64,000 nucleotides of DNA from Silene latifolia (GCF_048544455.1 NC_133530.1:18901748-18965747), one strand, 5' to 3'; counted from the first letter of the stretch, positions 24,941 through 37,311 are shown. Notes: generated from the letters alone by a model not told the origin. Translations and numbers: made by a program.

Positions 24941-26306
24941 TGTAACACTACGGATTTTCCTTGGAGCCTACTCGACCGAGTAGAGCCTACTCGGCCGAGT
25001 AGTGCTCTGAGTGCGTGTTATTTTGGTTCTGCCGAGGAATACTCGGCCGAGTATAGTGAATACTCGACCGAGTATTGGACACTCGGCCGAGTATGCACTT
25101 ACTCGACCGAGTGTCCGGTTTGGCGAAGTTATATTTCGACAGTTTGATTAAGGAGTGATTAGGGTATTTTATATTTCCGCGTCAGTTTTCTAATATCATT
25201 TTCACAGCATTATCATTTCTACGTTACCCTAATCATACCCAAATCATTCCCTAATCCTTCCATTGAGCATTTCGTAGCATCTTTGTGTGGGTAATTGCGG
25301 TGATTCTTGCGTATAAGTTCTTGTTGCACTGTTGGTAAGTTCTATCTTTGTGATTATTGCATCTTTTTGGGTTACTGTACATTTATATGGGAAGGGGATA
25401 TTGGGAATTGTACAAAGTGTAATTGTGTTGTATGATCATTGTATAGGAGAAGACTTCGTAGAGGAGCCTTTTTTATTGTCCGTGTTGCATACTGCTGTGA
25501 TTGCTAAGGTAGGGTTTTCCCTACTCAGTTTACTGTGCTTTACATGACATGTTGTTGTAATTATCGTTGTCTGTTGATCATCGTAGTATGGAGATTGTTG
25601 TGACAGTGTTGGTGTGAGGGGATTGAGATGACAGTAATGTCATGTGATTGTGATTGTGGTGGAGTCACTTGCGGGAGTGGCTTCACACCCTAGTTCGCCC
25701 TCCGTGGAACCCGCCACGGGAGGGGATGTGCACATTAAGGGACAGGGATCATTGTCGCTCGTTGAGGAGCTGGACTAGGTGGGATCGGCTGCGGTCACCC
25801 ACTGGCGGCGAGGATTACCTGTTGCGATGGGTAATCTGGCAGGGCTACACACTTTAGTGTGTAGTCGGTTACTATGTGAGCTTGGGTGATTGGGAGTTGA
25901 TGATGATCAGACGAGTATTGCATTTGTTTGTCTTGTTTGTTGCATAATACTGACCCCGTTGTTGTTTGTGGAATCTGCGGTGATCCATTCGAGGATGGTG
26001 AGCAGGCTTGACAGGTTTTGCTAGTGAGAGCTTGGGGATTATCTTGGGAGATTTGCCACCACGAGTCATAGCATCACCGTCTGAGTCTTAGCGAGTTTTC
26101 TTTTATTATTATTAAGACTTTGAAGTTGTATTTCGTTAGACAGTATTTGGGTTTTGGATATTGTAAACTTTGCATTTTACATTACTTTAATAATGATGCT
26201 CAATTCAGACGCTTTGGTATATACTAACCTCGGGAAACCGAGATGGTAACGCACTTTCATGGTAGGGTGGTCCTGGTAAGGCACCTTGGTATGAGGGGGT
26301 GTTACA
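24941..26306 (+). repeat. Inner chromovirus 5' LTR
   Basis: Six ACTCGRCCGAGT palindromes lie at 24970-25112, with A and G at the variable position in the order A,G,G,A,G,A. A conserved CACTTGCGGGAGTG block lies near 25664. Confidence 0.93.
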
Positions 26307-26800
26307 AAGTGGTATCAGAGCCGAAGATTCCGGCACCTAAACAAATGAATTTAATGAACCTAGGGAGTCTAAATAAAATGAACCCGGGGAGAGTTGTTTG
26401 GAGCTACCGCAAAGACTCGGGAGACGTCCCGGAGTCGCACATTGGCCCTTACTAACTCGAGCCGGTAACATGGGGGAAAGTGTGATGAGGACTAGGCTTT
26501 GTATGTGCACTTATGTGAAGATACATGTTGGTAAAAGTCGATAGTCGCATATATGTGTGATGAAGTTCTTAACTGTTGTGATGGGAGAAGTAATAGATGA
26601 AACGGGTTGTGATTTCAACGTTGGATTTAGCGTATGTGCAAATTGGATGTTGATATGGTTACAATATGGTGTTAAAGTTTTAAATATATGCATTACATGC
26701 TGACGTGATTATAACGGCTTTAAATCCTTAAGTATTTGCTGCGGGAATAGTGAGCATGATAGGGGAATCGTAGTCTGTAAATTTTTTTTTATATAGTGTA

Positions 26801-27099
26801 ACTCGGCCGAGCAGGGTAGGCACTCGACCGAGTATGGAGTACTCGGCCGGGTAGCCAAAACTCGACCGAGTGCTGTTTGATAAGAAGTAGCAATTGCTAC
26901 TGTTTGTGATAACTCGACCGAGTATGAGTGTATACTCGACCGAGTAGCGTCCACTCGGCCGAGTGTTGTTGCACTCGACCGAGTGTTCTTTTTGGTGTTT
27001 TGGCGTTTGTCTCTGGAGTCGATACTCGACCGAATATCTGGGAAGGTACTCGACCGAGTTACCTTTACTCGACCGAGTATGATGAATACTCGGCCGAGT
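26801..27099 (+). repeat. ACTCGRCCGAGT palindrome array in the leader
   Basis: About a dozen copies, some with one change, lie in 300 bp upstream of the gag start at 27170. Both ACTCGACCGAGT and ACTCGGCCGAGT forms are used. The GATC core of the outer element is absent. Confidence 0.93.
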
Positions 27100-27169
27100 G
27101 TTCTTATGGCGGGAGGGTGTTAAATTTTGAGCATGTGTTTACGTTTCTTTCTTTCTTATCAGCTCAAAA

Positions 27170-30100
27170 TGCCGCCCAAAAGAACTCCCGCGCAGATCCA
27201 AGCTTCAGAGATGTCTATTGATGAGGTTGCTCGCATGATTGAGCAACAAGAGGCTCTCCTTGAAGCTCTCAAAAATGTGGGAAAAGGAAACGAGAAGACG
27301 ATGGATGCAACCCAGCTTAGCATCAACATTGCTCGTTTCCACCCTCCCACATATGACGGGGTAGGTGAACCAAAGCTGCTCGAGAAGTGGCACCGTGAGA
27401 TTGAGGCTCTCATGGAAATGGTTAAGTGCCCCGAGGACATGATTGTTGAGCAGGTAGTGTACTACCTAAGAGGAGAAGCTGCAGTTTGGTGGCAGAACGT
27501 CAAGGATGATGCTAGAGCTTACTACCAGGAGGAAGGGGCTATTCCGTGGTCTGGGTTGAAGAGTGCTATGAGAGAGCAGTTTGTGCCGGAGCATATCCGA
27601 CACAAGATGAGATCCGACTTTGAATCTTTCACTATGTCTGAGGAGATGACAGTCACTGATTACTATCATCGGTTTATGGAGCTATCTCGTTATGTGGAAG
27701 ATTTGCAGCTCGGACAGAGAGGTTTGGCTCTCCGATTTGAGAGGGGTTTGTCTGCTAAGATCGTGAGTCGTATGCCGGCTGGGGTTGCTACTGACCTCAA
27801 GAAAGTGTATCTGAGAGCGGGTCAAGCTGAGAGAATGGTGGATCTCTCAAGGGAGATCGAGGAGAGGATCGCTACGAGAAAGAGGAAGGCCGATAGCAGG
27901 GAACAACAATCAGCCAACCAACAAGAAAGGGAATTTCAATCATGCCAAGGCTTTATCTAGTGGAGCTGGTTTCTCTGGAGGTTCTCGTGGCTGGGGAAAG
28001 AATGGAGGTCGGGCTGTAAGTGACAACACCAACCTTACGTGCTTCAACTGTGGTGGGATAGGCCACAAAAGGCGAGATCGCACGAGCTACAAGCCCGCAA
28101 TGGTTCGGGGAGCTAGATCAGGAAATTTCTCTCAGGGGCCGACCCAGAGTTTTGCTAGTAACCGACCGGGAGGTTCATGGGGCAACAGAGGTGGACAGGG
28201 TAACCAGGGCGGTTACAACCGCGGTGGTGGTGGATCTTACCGGCGTCGAGAATAATGAGTGTCACCCAGATTCGACAAAGCCTAAGCCTAGTACCTCCAA
28301 TGCTTCAGTTCAGGGTGGAGGACAGAAGAATAGTGGAAAGCTCTTCATGATGGATAAGCAGGAAGCACAAGATGATGCTCATGTAGTTACCGGTACCTTT
28401 CTTGTTAATAATGTACCGTCCTTTGTTTTGTTTGATTCCGGGGCTACACATTCTTTTGTGTCTAAAAGTCATGTTGTGTCTATGGGTTTGGGACAGTTTG
28501 AGGTTGTAAAAGATGATGTGTTCATACCTTCGGGGGAGTCTGTGTCGTGTCTCAAGTTATATAAGGGTATATCTATGGTGATTGGAGGGGTAGATTTACC
28601 AAAGAAACCCTGTTAGAGTTTCCTAAGGATGGGTTTGAGGTGATTGTCGGGATGGATTGGCTAGGTAGGTATGACGCCAGGATAGATTGTAGACAAAAGA
28701 GAGTGTGTTTAAAGGGTCCCAAGGGTGTTAAGGTGTCCTATAGAGGGTTTGTGGTAAAGCCTAAGTGTAGGTTTATAGCGGTTATGACTTTAAAGTCATG
28801 TTTAAGGAAGAAGTGTCCCTTAATTCTTTGTCATGTGAGAGATCACCGAGTAGAGCCGCCGACAACTTCTGAGATTTCCGTGGTGAAAGAATTTGAAGAT
28901 GTATTTCCTGAGGAAATACCGAGTTTGCCTCCCAAGAGGGATGTCGATTTCAGCGTGGAGCTTAAGCCGGAAACGGGTCCTATATCTAAAGCACCTTATC
29001 GTATGGCACCTAAAGAGTTGGTTGAGTTGAAGAAGCAGATACATGAGTTGTTAGACAAGGGTTATATCAGGCCTAGCGTGTCACCGTGGGGAGCTCCAGT
29101 TCTTTTTGTAAAGAAGAAAGATGGGAGTATGAGATGTGCATTGATTACGAGAGCTCAATCGGGTCACGGTGAAGAATAAGTATCCGTTGCCAAGAATTGA
29201 CGATTTGTTCGATCGGCTAAGTGGAGTGGTGTGTTCTCTAAGATTGATCGAGGTCGGGGTATCATCAATCGAGGATAGCGGATGAGGACATTCCTAAGAC
29301 AGCGTTCCGATCTCGTTATGGTCACTACGAGTACGTAGTGATGCCTTTTGGGTTGACCAATGCGCCAGCAGCTTTTATGGATTTGATGAACCGGATCTTC
29401 ACACCGTTTTTGGATAGGATTGTGGTTGTTTTCATCGACGATATCCTAGTTTATTCCAAGACTAAGGAAGAGCACGAAGAGCATTTGAGGATAGTTTTGC
29501 AGACTTTGAGAGAAAATCAGCTCTATGCCAAGTTATCCAAGTGTGAGTTCTGGTTAGAGGAAGTGGCTTTTCTAGGCCATGTAATATCCAAGAAGGGAGT
29601 ATCTGTGGATCCTAGTAAGATTGAGGCCGTCACCAAGTGGGAATCGCCGAAGAATGTTGCTGAGATTCGGAGTTTCTTAGGCCTTGCCGGCTACTACCGG
29701 AGGTTTGTGAAAGATTTCTCTACCATAGCACGGCCTATGACATCCTTGATGAGGAAGGAAGTCAGATTTGTTTGGGATGAGAGTTGTGAAACGGCGTTTC
29801 AGACCTTAAAAGAACGCTTGACCACAGCTCCTATCCTAGCCTTGCCAGAGGGTTGTGAGAACTTTGAGGTCTATACCGACGCTTCAAAGAACGGTCTAGG
29901 TTGTGTTTTGATGCAGGGAGGGAAAGTGATAGCTTATGCTTCGAGGCAGTTGAAGCAATATGAGGAGAACTACCCTACTCATGATTTGGAGCTGGGTGCA
30001 GTTGTGTTCGCTCTTAAGATTTGGAGGCACTACCTTTATGGCGCAACTTTTAAGGTGTTCTCTGATCATAAGAGTCTAAAGTATATCTACACTCAGAAGG

Positions 30101-31782
30101 AGCTTAACATGCGACAGAGGCGGTGGATGGAGCTGATTGGAGATTATGATATGGAGATCATCTATCACGAGGGTAAAGCTAATGTTGTCGCAGATGCTTT
30201 GAGTAGGAAGAGCGTTCATTCGCTATGTACATCTATGTCCTTGCTGAAGTTGAGAGATGAGATGTCTAGATTGGGGATCTTTATGATTCGATAGGGGAAT
30301 ACCATCGGGGATTTGACGATCGAGCCAGAGTTGTATGAAAACATCAAAAGTAAGCAAGAGCTTGATCCTAAGATCCAGGAGTGGAAGTCAAAGGTAGAGA
30401 GTGGAGCAGACTTCCGGTTCTCTATACATCCAGATGGGAGTGTTCGTTTTGATGGGAGATGGTGTGTTCCTGACGATGCAGAGTTAAGGAGAATGATCTT
30501 GTCTGAGGCTCATTGCACTCCTTATTCAGTTCACCCGGGTGGTGACAAGCTTTACAGATACCTTAAGAAGACTTTTTGGTGGCCGGACATAAAGAGAGAT
30601 GTAGCTGAGTTTGTGGCTAGATGTTTGACCTGCCAAAGGGTCAAAGGTGAACAAAGGAGACCTCAAGGTAAGATTAAGTCTCTGACAGTGCCCGAGTGGA
30701 AGTGGGAGTCGATCTCCATGGATTTTATTGTGGGGTTACCTAGGTCACAGCAAGGTAACAACATGATTTGGGTGATTGTGGATCGGTTAACCAAATCAGC
30801 CCATTTCGTCCCCATGAAGGATACTTGGTCTAAGATGCAGCTGGCATTGGGTTACAGAAAACATGTGGTTCGGTTACATGGTATTCCGAAAGATATTGTT
30901 TCTGATCGTGATGCGAGGTTCATATCAAAGTTTTGGCAAGAACTGCAAGAGTTGATGGGTACAACGCTGAAGATGAGTACAGCTTTTCATCCGGCAACCG
31001 ATGGTCAGACAGAACGGACCATCAAGACCTTAGAAGACATGCTAAGGGCATGTGTTATGGACTTTGGAGGCAGTTGGGAAGACAGACTTGATTTGATTGA
31101 GTTTTCATACTATAATAGTTATCATACAAGCATTGGGATGGCACCTTTTGAAGCATTGTATGGCCGGAAATGCCGAAGTCCATTTTGTTGGGATGATAGT
31201 TCCGAGACAGTGGTTTTAGGGCCACAATTGGTTCAAGATATGGTTGAGCAAATCCAGTTGATTCGCCAAAAGATGAGAGCAGCTCAAGATCGTCAGAAAA
31301 GCTACGCCGACTTACACCGCAGGAACATTGAGTTCGCGGTAGGTGACAAGGTGCTTTTGAAAGTGTCACCTATGCGAGGTGTCATGAGGTTTGGGAAAAA
31401 GGGTAAGCTAAGCCAAAAGTTTATAGGTCCTTATGAAATTCTGGACCGTGTTGGCGAGGTAGCCTACAGGTTAGCTTTACCACCAGCTTTGGATAGAGTG
31501 CACAATGTTTTTCATGTGTCTCAACTTCGGAAATATGTGAGTGATCCGTCGCACATCCTCGAGATGGAGAACATTGAACTCGATGAATCCTTGTCCTATG
31601 CCGAGATTCCTAAGGAGATTCTTGATCGCAAGGTTCGTAAGACCCGGAATGGTGAGACGGTCTTACTCAAGGTCCTTTGGTCTAATCATAATGTGGAGGA
31701 AGCCACATGGGAACCCGAGGAAGCTATGCGAGACCGTTTTCCTAACCTTTTTGATCAGGTATGTTTGGTTACGGGGACGTAA
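27170..31782 (+). pseudogene. Inner chromovirus gag-pol region (broken)
   Basis: Gag starts MPPKRTPAQIQASEM. A CCHC-like knuckle, protease (LFDSGATHSFVS), RT ([11 protein letters not shown]), RNase H (TDASKNGLG), integrase with HHCC and DDE core (SDRDARF), and a terminal chromodomain (ILDRKVRKT, WEPEEAM) follow in this order. The integrase-chromodomain half is well kept. About six to eight breaks lie in the whole region, so it is a recent fossil. Confidence 0.92.
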
Positions 31783-32005
31783 CCGTTGTCTTTTAAGGGG
31801 GTAGGAGATGGTCGCGATGGTGTTTTGTTGTTTCTTTTGCTTTGTTTGGTTCGAGTCGGGAGATGCGTTTGGGGTAACTTGTTGTGATGCTTGTATAGTT
31901 CCTTTGAGTTGTCTCATATGATTGTTAGAGTCTTGTGTCGTGGGGTTGTGCTTGCTTGTAGTAGAGTGTGAACTTCGGGACGAAGTTCTTTTTAGGGGGA
32001 AAGAT

Positions 32006-33372
32006 TGTAACACTACGGATTTTCCTTGGAGCCTACTCGACCGAGTAGAGCCTACTCGGCCGAGTAGTGCTCTGAGTGCGTGTTATTTTGGTTCTGCCGA
32101 GGAATACTCGGCCGAGTATAGTGAATACTCGACCGAGTATTGGACACTCGGCCGAGTATGCACTTACTCGACCGAGTGTCCGGTTTGGCGAAGTTATATT
32201 TCGACGGTTTGATTAAGGAGTGATTAGGGTATTTTATATTTCCGCGTCAGTTTTCTAATATCATTTTCACAACATTATCATTTCTACGTTACCCTAATCA
32301 TACCCAAATCATTCCCTAATCCTTCCATTGAGCATTTCGTAGCATCTTTGTGTGGGTAATTGCGGTGATTCTTGCGTATAAGTTCTTGTTGCACTGTTGG
32401 TAAGTTCTATCTTTGTGATTATTGCATCTTTTTGGGTTACTGTACATTTATATGGGAAGGGGATGTTGGGAATTGTACAAAGTGTAATTGTGTTGTATGA
32501 TCATTGTATAGGAGAAGACTTCGTAGAGGAGCCTTTTTGATTGTCCGTGTTGCATCTTCTTTGTGATTGCTAAGGTAGGGTTTTCCTACTCGGTTTCTCG
32601 TGCTTTACATGACATGTTGTTGTAATTATCGTTGTCGTTGATCATCGTAGTATGGAGATTGTTGTGATGTGTTGGTGTGAGGGGATTGAGATGACAGTAA
32701 TGTCATGTGATTGTGATTGTGGTGGAGTCACTTGCGGGAGTGGCTTCACACCCTAGTTCGCCCTCCGTGGAACCCGCCACGGGAGGGGATGTGCACATTA
32801 AGGGACAGGGATCATTGTCGCTCGTTGAGGAGCTGGACTAGGTGGGATCGGCTGCGGTCACCCACTGGCGGCGAGAATTACCTGTTGCGATGGGTAATCT
32901 GGCAGGGCTACACACTTTAGTGTGTAGTCGGTTACTATGTGAGCTTGGGTGATTGGGAGTTGATGATGATCAGACGAGTATTGCATTTGTTTGTCTTGTT
33001 TGTTGCATAATACTGACCCCGTTGTTGTTTGTGGAATCTGCGGTGATCCATTCGGGGATGGTGAGCAGGCTTGACAGGTTTTGCTAGTGAGAGCTTGGGG
33101 ATTATCTTGGGAGATTTGCCACCACGAGTCATAGCATCACCGTCTGAGTCTTAGCGAGTTTTCTTTTATTATTATTATTAAGACTTTGAAGTTTTATTTC
33201 GTTAGACAGTATTTGGGTTTTGGATATTGTAAACTTTGCATTTTACATTACTTTAATAATGATGCTCAATTCAGACGCTTTGGTATATACTAACCTCGGG
33301 AAACCGAGATGGTAACACACTTTCATAGTAGGGTGGTCCTGGTAAGGCACCTTGGTATGAGGGGGTGTTACA
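32006..33372 (+). repeat. Inner chromovirus 3' LTR
   Basis: It starts after the purine tract TTTAGGGGGAAAGAT and carries the same six palindromes (32035-32177) in the same order as the 5' LTR. Confidence 0.93.
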
Positions 33373-33801
33373 TTAGAGCTAGATGAGTCTTTATCATACC
33401 TTGAGGTGCCTAAGCAGATTCTAGACCGAAAGGTTAGAAAGACTAGGAGTGGTGAGACAGTTTTGCTTAAGATCCTTTGGTCTAACCACGAGACTGAGGA
33501 AGCTACATGGGAGGCGGAGGATATCATGAAAGAGCGTTATCCTTTCCTTTTTGATCAGGTATGTATGGTTACGGGGACGTAACCTTGTTTCTTTTAGGGG
33601 GGTAGGAGATGATCGCGAGAGTTTTTAAGAGTTTTATACACCTTTTATATGTTGTGTCGGTATGTTTGTCGGGATAAGTTGGGTTAGTATCATGCTTTAC
33701 GTTGTGTTTGTTTGACCTTCGAGTCTGGAGGCTTATGGGAGTACCTTTGTTTAGTAGTGGTTTGAACTTCGGGGACGAAGTTCCTTTTAAGGAGGGAAGA
33801 C

Positions 33802-35142
33802 TGTAATACTCCATATTTATATGTCTTGGGGTACTCTATCGAGTAGCCCTTACTCTGTCGAGTATGGGCAAGTTCCGAAATAAAATAGTTTCTGACCTGT
33901 TGGGTACTCGATCGAGTAGCTGGGGTACTCGATCGAGTAAGGGGGTACTCGATCGAGTACCTTGGGTACTCGATCGAGTGTCCGGTTTTACGGGGAAGTT
34001 TTCTCGGGTTTTGTTAATTATGCGATTAAGGTATTTAAACATATTCGTCATTGTTTTAATTCACTTTTACAAAACCTAAAACCCTGTTTAAGAGAGAACG
34101 ACCACTTCATCTTCCTAATCGCATTCTTAGCAATTCCGGAGTTCGACGGTCGGTTCTTGTCGTTTTTCGTGTCGTTGGATTCCTTGCGTCGAGGGTAAGC
34201 TTTTAATATAGTTTTTATAATGTTTTGTTAAGATTGGTTAAACCCTAATTTAGGAATTGGGGGGTTTTGGTGTGTAGTTTGTGATGTGTAGTCTTTATGT
34301 GTTATATGATAGGAGGAGAATTCGTAGAGGAGCCGTTTTGATTTGTTGTAGATACCGTCTGCGTGTTGTGCTTTCCGGTAGGATTTCCTACTCGGTATTA
34401 GTCCCATAATGGGATATTGGTGATGTGTTGTAGTTAGTTGTTTGATATGATGATTGTGATTGTGATTGTGATTGTGATTGGTTGTCTATGGCTCTCGAGA
34501 TGCGTTCTCGGCTGAGTGGGGTCACTTGCGGGAGTGACTTCACGCCCTAGTTTCGCCCTTCGTGGAACCCGCCACGGGAGGGGATGTGCACATTAATGGG
34601 ACAGGGTTATCGCTCGTACGATGAGCGGGGCTTAGGTGGGAACGGCTGCGGTCCCCCATTGGCGTGGTGGGTCCAGTGGACGGTCAAGTATTGAGATGAT
34701 GGGAGTTGGTGGTGTGTGTGTGTGTGTGTGTGTGTGATTCGGTTCATTGTCTGTTTGTCTTATTATTGTTATCTATATTGATTGTGTGATTAGTACTCGA
34801 CCCGGTGTTGTTTTGTAAACCTGCGGTGATCCATTCGGGGATGGTGAGCGGATATTGAGCAGGTATAGAGACGAATCCGGGACAATTGGGATGGCCACGA
34901 CATGACGATAGAGTCTTCCGCTGTAGTTTAGCATTTATTTACATTTCAGTTGATAACAGATAGTTTGGAATAATGTATCGTACTTTGGTTTGGTTTGAGG
35001 ATTGTATTTATTCATTAAACTATTTATATTAAACGTTGTTTCTGTTTTGTCTATTTGATTATCATACCTCGGGCGACCGAGATGGTAATGTCTTCATACC
35101 TGAGTGGTCCTGGTAAGGCACTTGGAGTATGGGGGTGTTACA
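33802..35142 (+). repeat. Outer chromovirus 3' LTR
   Basis: It starts after the purine tract TTTTAAGGAGGGAAGA. It carries the same four perfect palindromes (33905-33980) and repeat runs as the 5' copy, with a shorter TGATTG run. Confidence 0.92.
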
Positions 35143-36707
35143 AACGTACCCCCAGCCGGTCAGTGACCGGCAGCCGGTTGCACGACCATGCATACCTGAT
35201 AACTTTCAAAAATTAATTCAACTTCCAGGAACCTCCAAGCCGGTCAGAAGACCGGCGGCCGGTTGACCGGCCGGGAGTGCAGACTCGTGTTTTCAAGCCC
35301 ATTTCAAATCCTACCCTAATCTTGGTGGAAACTATATATACCCCCTCCCTTAACCATTTGTACACACACTCCCAGATCTGAATTTATTTCCCTTTCAAAG
35401 TTTCAATCTTGTTAATTACTTTGTTAATCATTCCTTAATTAGACAAGTTCTTCAATTAGTTAGTAATAGAAATTGGGTTGTAAGAAGATTGAAGGTTCCT
35501 CCTTCTTTATTATTCTATCCTAATTTCTTTCTTGCTATTGAGTTGGTATTATTTCTCTCCTTACTTTCATTAGTTTACATTTGCTTTTCCTTTAAGTTTG
35601 TTTGATTGTTTATGTTAAATTTGCATCTTTGTTGTTTGATTATTGTTGTTTTCACTCTTGTTCATCTTTCCTTTGTTCGTCCTTGTTGTTTACACCCAAA
35701 GATTCAATATTTGAGTGGATTGTGTTAAAGATTGTGTCTTTTAGTTTACTCATCCTTGTTATTAGATTAAATCATCTTTCTTCATAATTATTGTTGGATT
35801 GTTGCATGTTTAGAAGTAGAATTCATCCTCCCACCATGTTTATGCTTAAAGACTCTATCTTTATTGTTTATCTTGCCTTTAGAAACATGATTAGTGAGTA
35901 GTCTCCTTCTAGGACTCGGTTTGACCCGGTATGGGTAATTTCACTAATTAATTCTCATCAAGGTTAATTTGTTGGGGGAAAGTGGTGAGGGTAGTTTAGA
36001 GGAATTGCATGTTTAAGGTTTGATTTTTGGGTAGAGTCGACTTGTGACCCTTGTCCACCAACGAGAGTTGGTTAGGTTGTGAATTGGATAGCCGGAAATT
36101 GACCCTTGTCACCGACTAAGGTTGAGACCGAAAGGGAGAACCGAGGGAGGGTGCCTCTAGACTAGCGTTTGAAATTGACCTCCGAGAAGAGGAGTGGGAT
36201 GACCCAGAATACGATGAGGGCTTAACGACCTCGACCAAATACTAGACTACCTTGGAAAAATGCATGTTTTCGGGGTTGTTGGGTTTTGAGTTAGGGATAC
36301 CGACTTTCGAACCCGAGAGGGTAGTTGGGGTAACTAGTGTCCTATTGCGAACCCGAGAGGGAGGTTCTAGGCGAATTAGAGCCATCTCCCCCTTACCTTT
36401 CTACCCCTTTTGATTAGCCGAGAGAATTAGAATGTGGAATTACGTATGTCCGTGGGAGAACCGAGTTCTAGCCTACCTATTTATTTGATCTATTCTTAAT
36501 CCTTTAGCTTGTTCTTTGCTTGTCTAGTTTATAGCCTTTTATTTTGCTAATTTAGTGCTAGTTCGTCACAACCTCTCTATTTTATTTCGACTTAGCTAAG
36601 CTCGTGAATTAGAACGATTAGTAGTCCACCTACTCCTTGTGGGATCGACCCTCTAGAGTGTACAACAATAAAATCGTGCATTTGCGAGGTATTACTTGAT
36701 ACCATCA
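35143..36707 (+). repeat. Athila 3' LTR, second part
   Basis: After the target repeat AACGT the LTR resumes at the same place where it was left at 18429 and runs to GATACCATCA. GATGC, the Athila target repeat, follows. Confidence 0.92.
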
Positions 36708-37041
36708 GATGCCAGAGACCGTTTGTGCTCTAGGACTTCTGAAGTGACGGACCCGATCCAGGGTATATTGGATGCAGAGGATGTTCGATATGCATGTGTA
36801 GCAAATTCCCAAGAAGGGCACAAGGACATGCTAGTTCAGGAGCATGTGAGGGCACTCACTTGACCAGACGGTGACATGTGGTGCAAGACATGGCTCGTTG
36901 TAGCATGGTGTGTCGGCTAAGGGGAGGTTATCAAGACTTGTGATGTTTCGGATGTCTAGAGTTGGGGCTGTAGAGTGTGGGAGTCCTCCGTGGAGGTCAA
37001 GGTCCGAGTTAAGATGATGGTACTTGGTTTGAGGGGAGGAT

Positions 37042-37263
37042 TGTTAGGGTGCAAACTCTTGTCCCACATCGATAGAATAAAGATGGAAGATCATATTTAT
37101 AAGTGTCCAGAAAATATAATAGTATAAGGCCTTTTGGGAAGGAGCTCCAAGAGTAAATCCGTTAAGGCTTGACCCAAAGCTGACAATATCGTACTATTAT
37201 GGGTTGTGGACACACATGCAGCAGAGGCCCAACATAGAAGGATATTCACGCTTCCGCACAACA
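37042..37263 (+). repeat. TRIM 3' LTR
   Basis: It starts TGTTAGGGTGCAAAC after a purine tract and ends CACAACA. GTAGC follows as the target repeat. Confidence 0.9.
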
Positions 37264-37311
37264 GTAGCGAATATAGGTGGGGCTTCATACAAGTCCTTCC
37301 CACCACTTGGC
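37264..37311 (-). pseudogene. VWA-domain protein, start of exon 3
   Basis: On the minus strand an AG acceptor (37313-37312, ATGTGCAG) is followed by the frame PSGGKDLYEAPPIFAT. It continues the phase-2 end of exon 2 (codon AG+G) and fits the SGGK.LFEAPP stretch known in plant vwaint proteins. After 48 bp the exon runs into the TRIM insertion. The frame resumes at 4202, with the 5-bp target repeat present on both sides. Confidence 0.75.

Larger units (their letters stand above)
24941..33372 (+). mobile_element. Chromovirus (Ty3/gypsy), inner copy
   Basis: LTRs of about 1366 bp (24941-26306 and 32006-33372) start TGTAACACTACGG and end GGGGGTGTTACA. The target repeat TTAGA is at 24936-24940 and 33373-33377. 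The primer site TGGTATCAGAGC (26310-26321) is again the tRNA-Met type. By eye the LTRs differ by roughly 1.5%, which makes this the youngest layer. It is related to its host element but is a separate family, with its own palindrome type. The coding region has several breaks (about six to eight). Confidence 0.93.
20586..33600 (+). pseudogene. Outer chromovirus gag-pol region (broken, interrupted)
   Basis: Gag begins MPPKRTALYARAE and carries the CCHC knuckle CFGCGGVGHKRHEC. A protease (LFDSGASQSFV), RT ([11 protein letters not shown]), an integrase zinc finger and DDE core follow, with a chromodomain-type end (ILDRKVRKT, EEATWE) beyond the inserted element. It is heavily broken (about ten or more breaks) and certainly inactive. 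Confidence 0.9.
18430..35142 (+). mobile_element. Chromovirus (Ty3/gypsy), outer copy
   Basis: LTRs of about 1.35 kb (18430-19779 and 33802-35142) start TGTAATACTCC and end GGGGGTGTTACA. The target repeat AACGT is at 18425-18429 and 35143-35147. The primer site TGGTATCAGAGC (19782-19793) fits initiator tRNA-Met. Gag, protease, RT, RNase H, integrase and a terminal chromodomain piece are recognisable, so I place it in the plant chromovirus group (Tekay/Del-like, inferred). The coding region is broken many times (ten or so), and a related younger element sits in its pol end. LTR divergence is about 2-3% by eye, with many changes clustered in repeats. Confidence 0.92.
4687..36707 (+). mobile_element. 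Athila-type Ty3/gypsy retrotransposon
   Basis: LTRs start TGATATAGGGCCCTC and end GATACCATCA. The 5-bp target repeat GATGC flanks the element (4682-4686 and 36708-36712). The primer site TGGCGCCGTTGCCGGGGA (6723-6740) is the Athila/Tat type (tRNA-Asp). Parts in order: 5' LTR, gag-pol (6828-12462), a hairpin spacer, an ATHILA-type ORF downstream of integrase (13320-15055), a long non-coding spacer, purine tract and 3' LTR. LTR divergence is about 2% by eye over the 1.55 kb that can be compared. The element is broken, with about five breaks in its coding parts, and its 3' LTR is split by a younger chromovirus. Confidence 0.92.
4203..37263 (+). mobile_element. TRIM element hosting the whole nest
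   Basis: Two 222-bp direct repeats (4203-4424 and 37042-37263) differ at about 11 positions by eye (about 5%). The first is followed by the initiator tRNA-Met primer site TGGTATCAGAGCC and the second is preceded by the purine tract TTGAGGGGAGGA. The flanking 5-bp repeat is GTAGC (4198-4202 and 37264-37268). Without the inserted Athila element the internal part is only about 620 bp, has no coding frame, and fits a TRIM. It is the oldest layer and sits in exon 3 of the VWA gene. Confidence 0.9.

Noticed and set aside
25654-25857. Small open frame repeated at 32717-32920
   Set aside because: Both lie in the LTRs of the inner chromovirus and are equal only because the LTRs are copies. No protein similarity.
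26928-27169. Open frame through the leader array of the inner chromovirus
   Set aside because: Same reason. The palindromes keep frames open on both strands.
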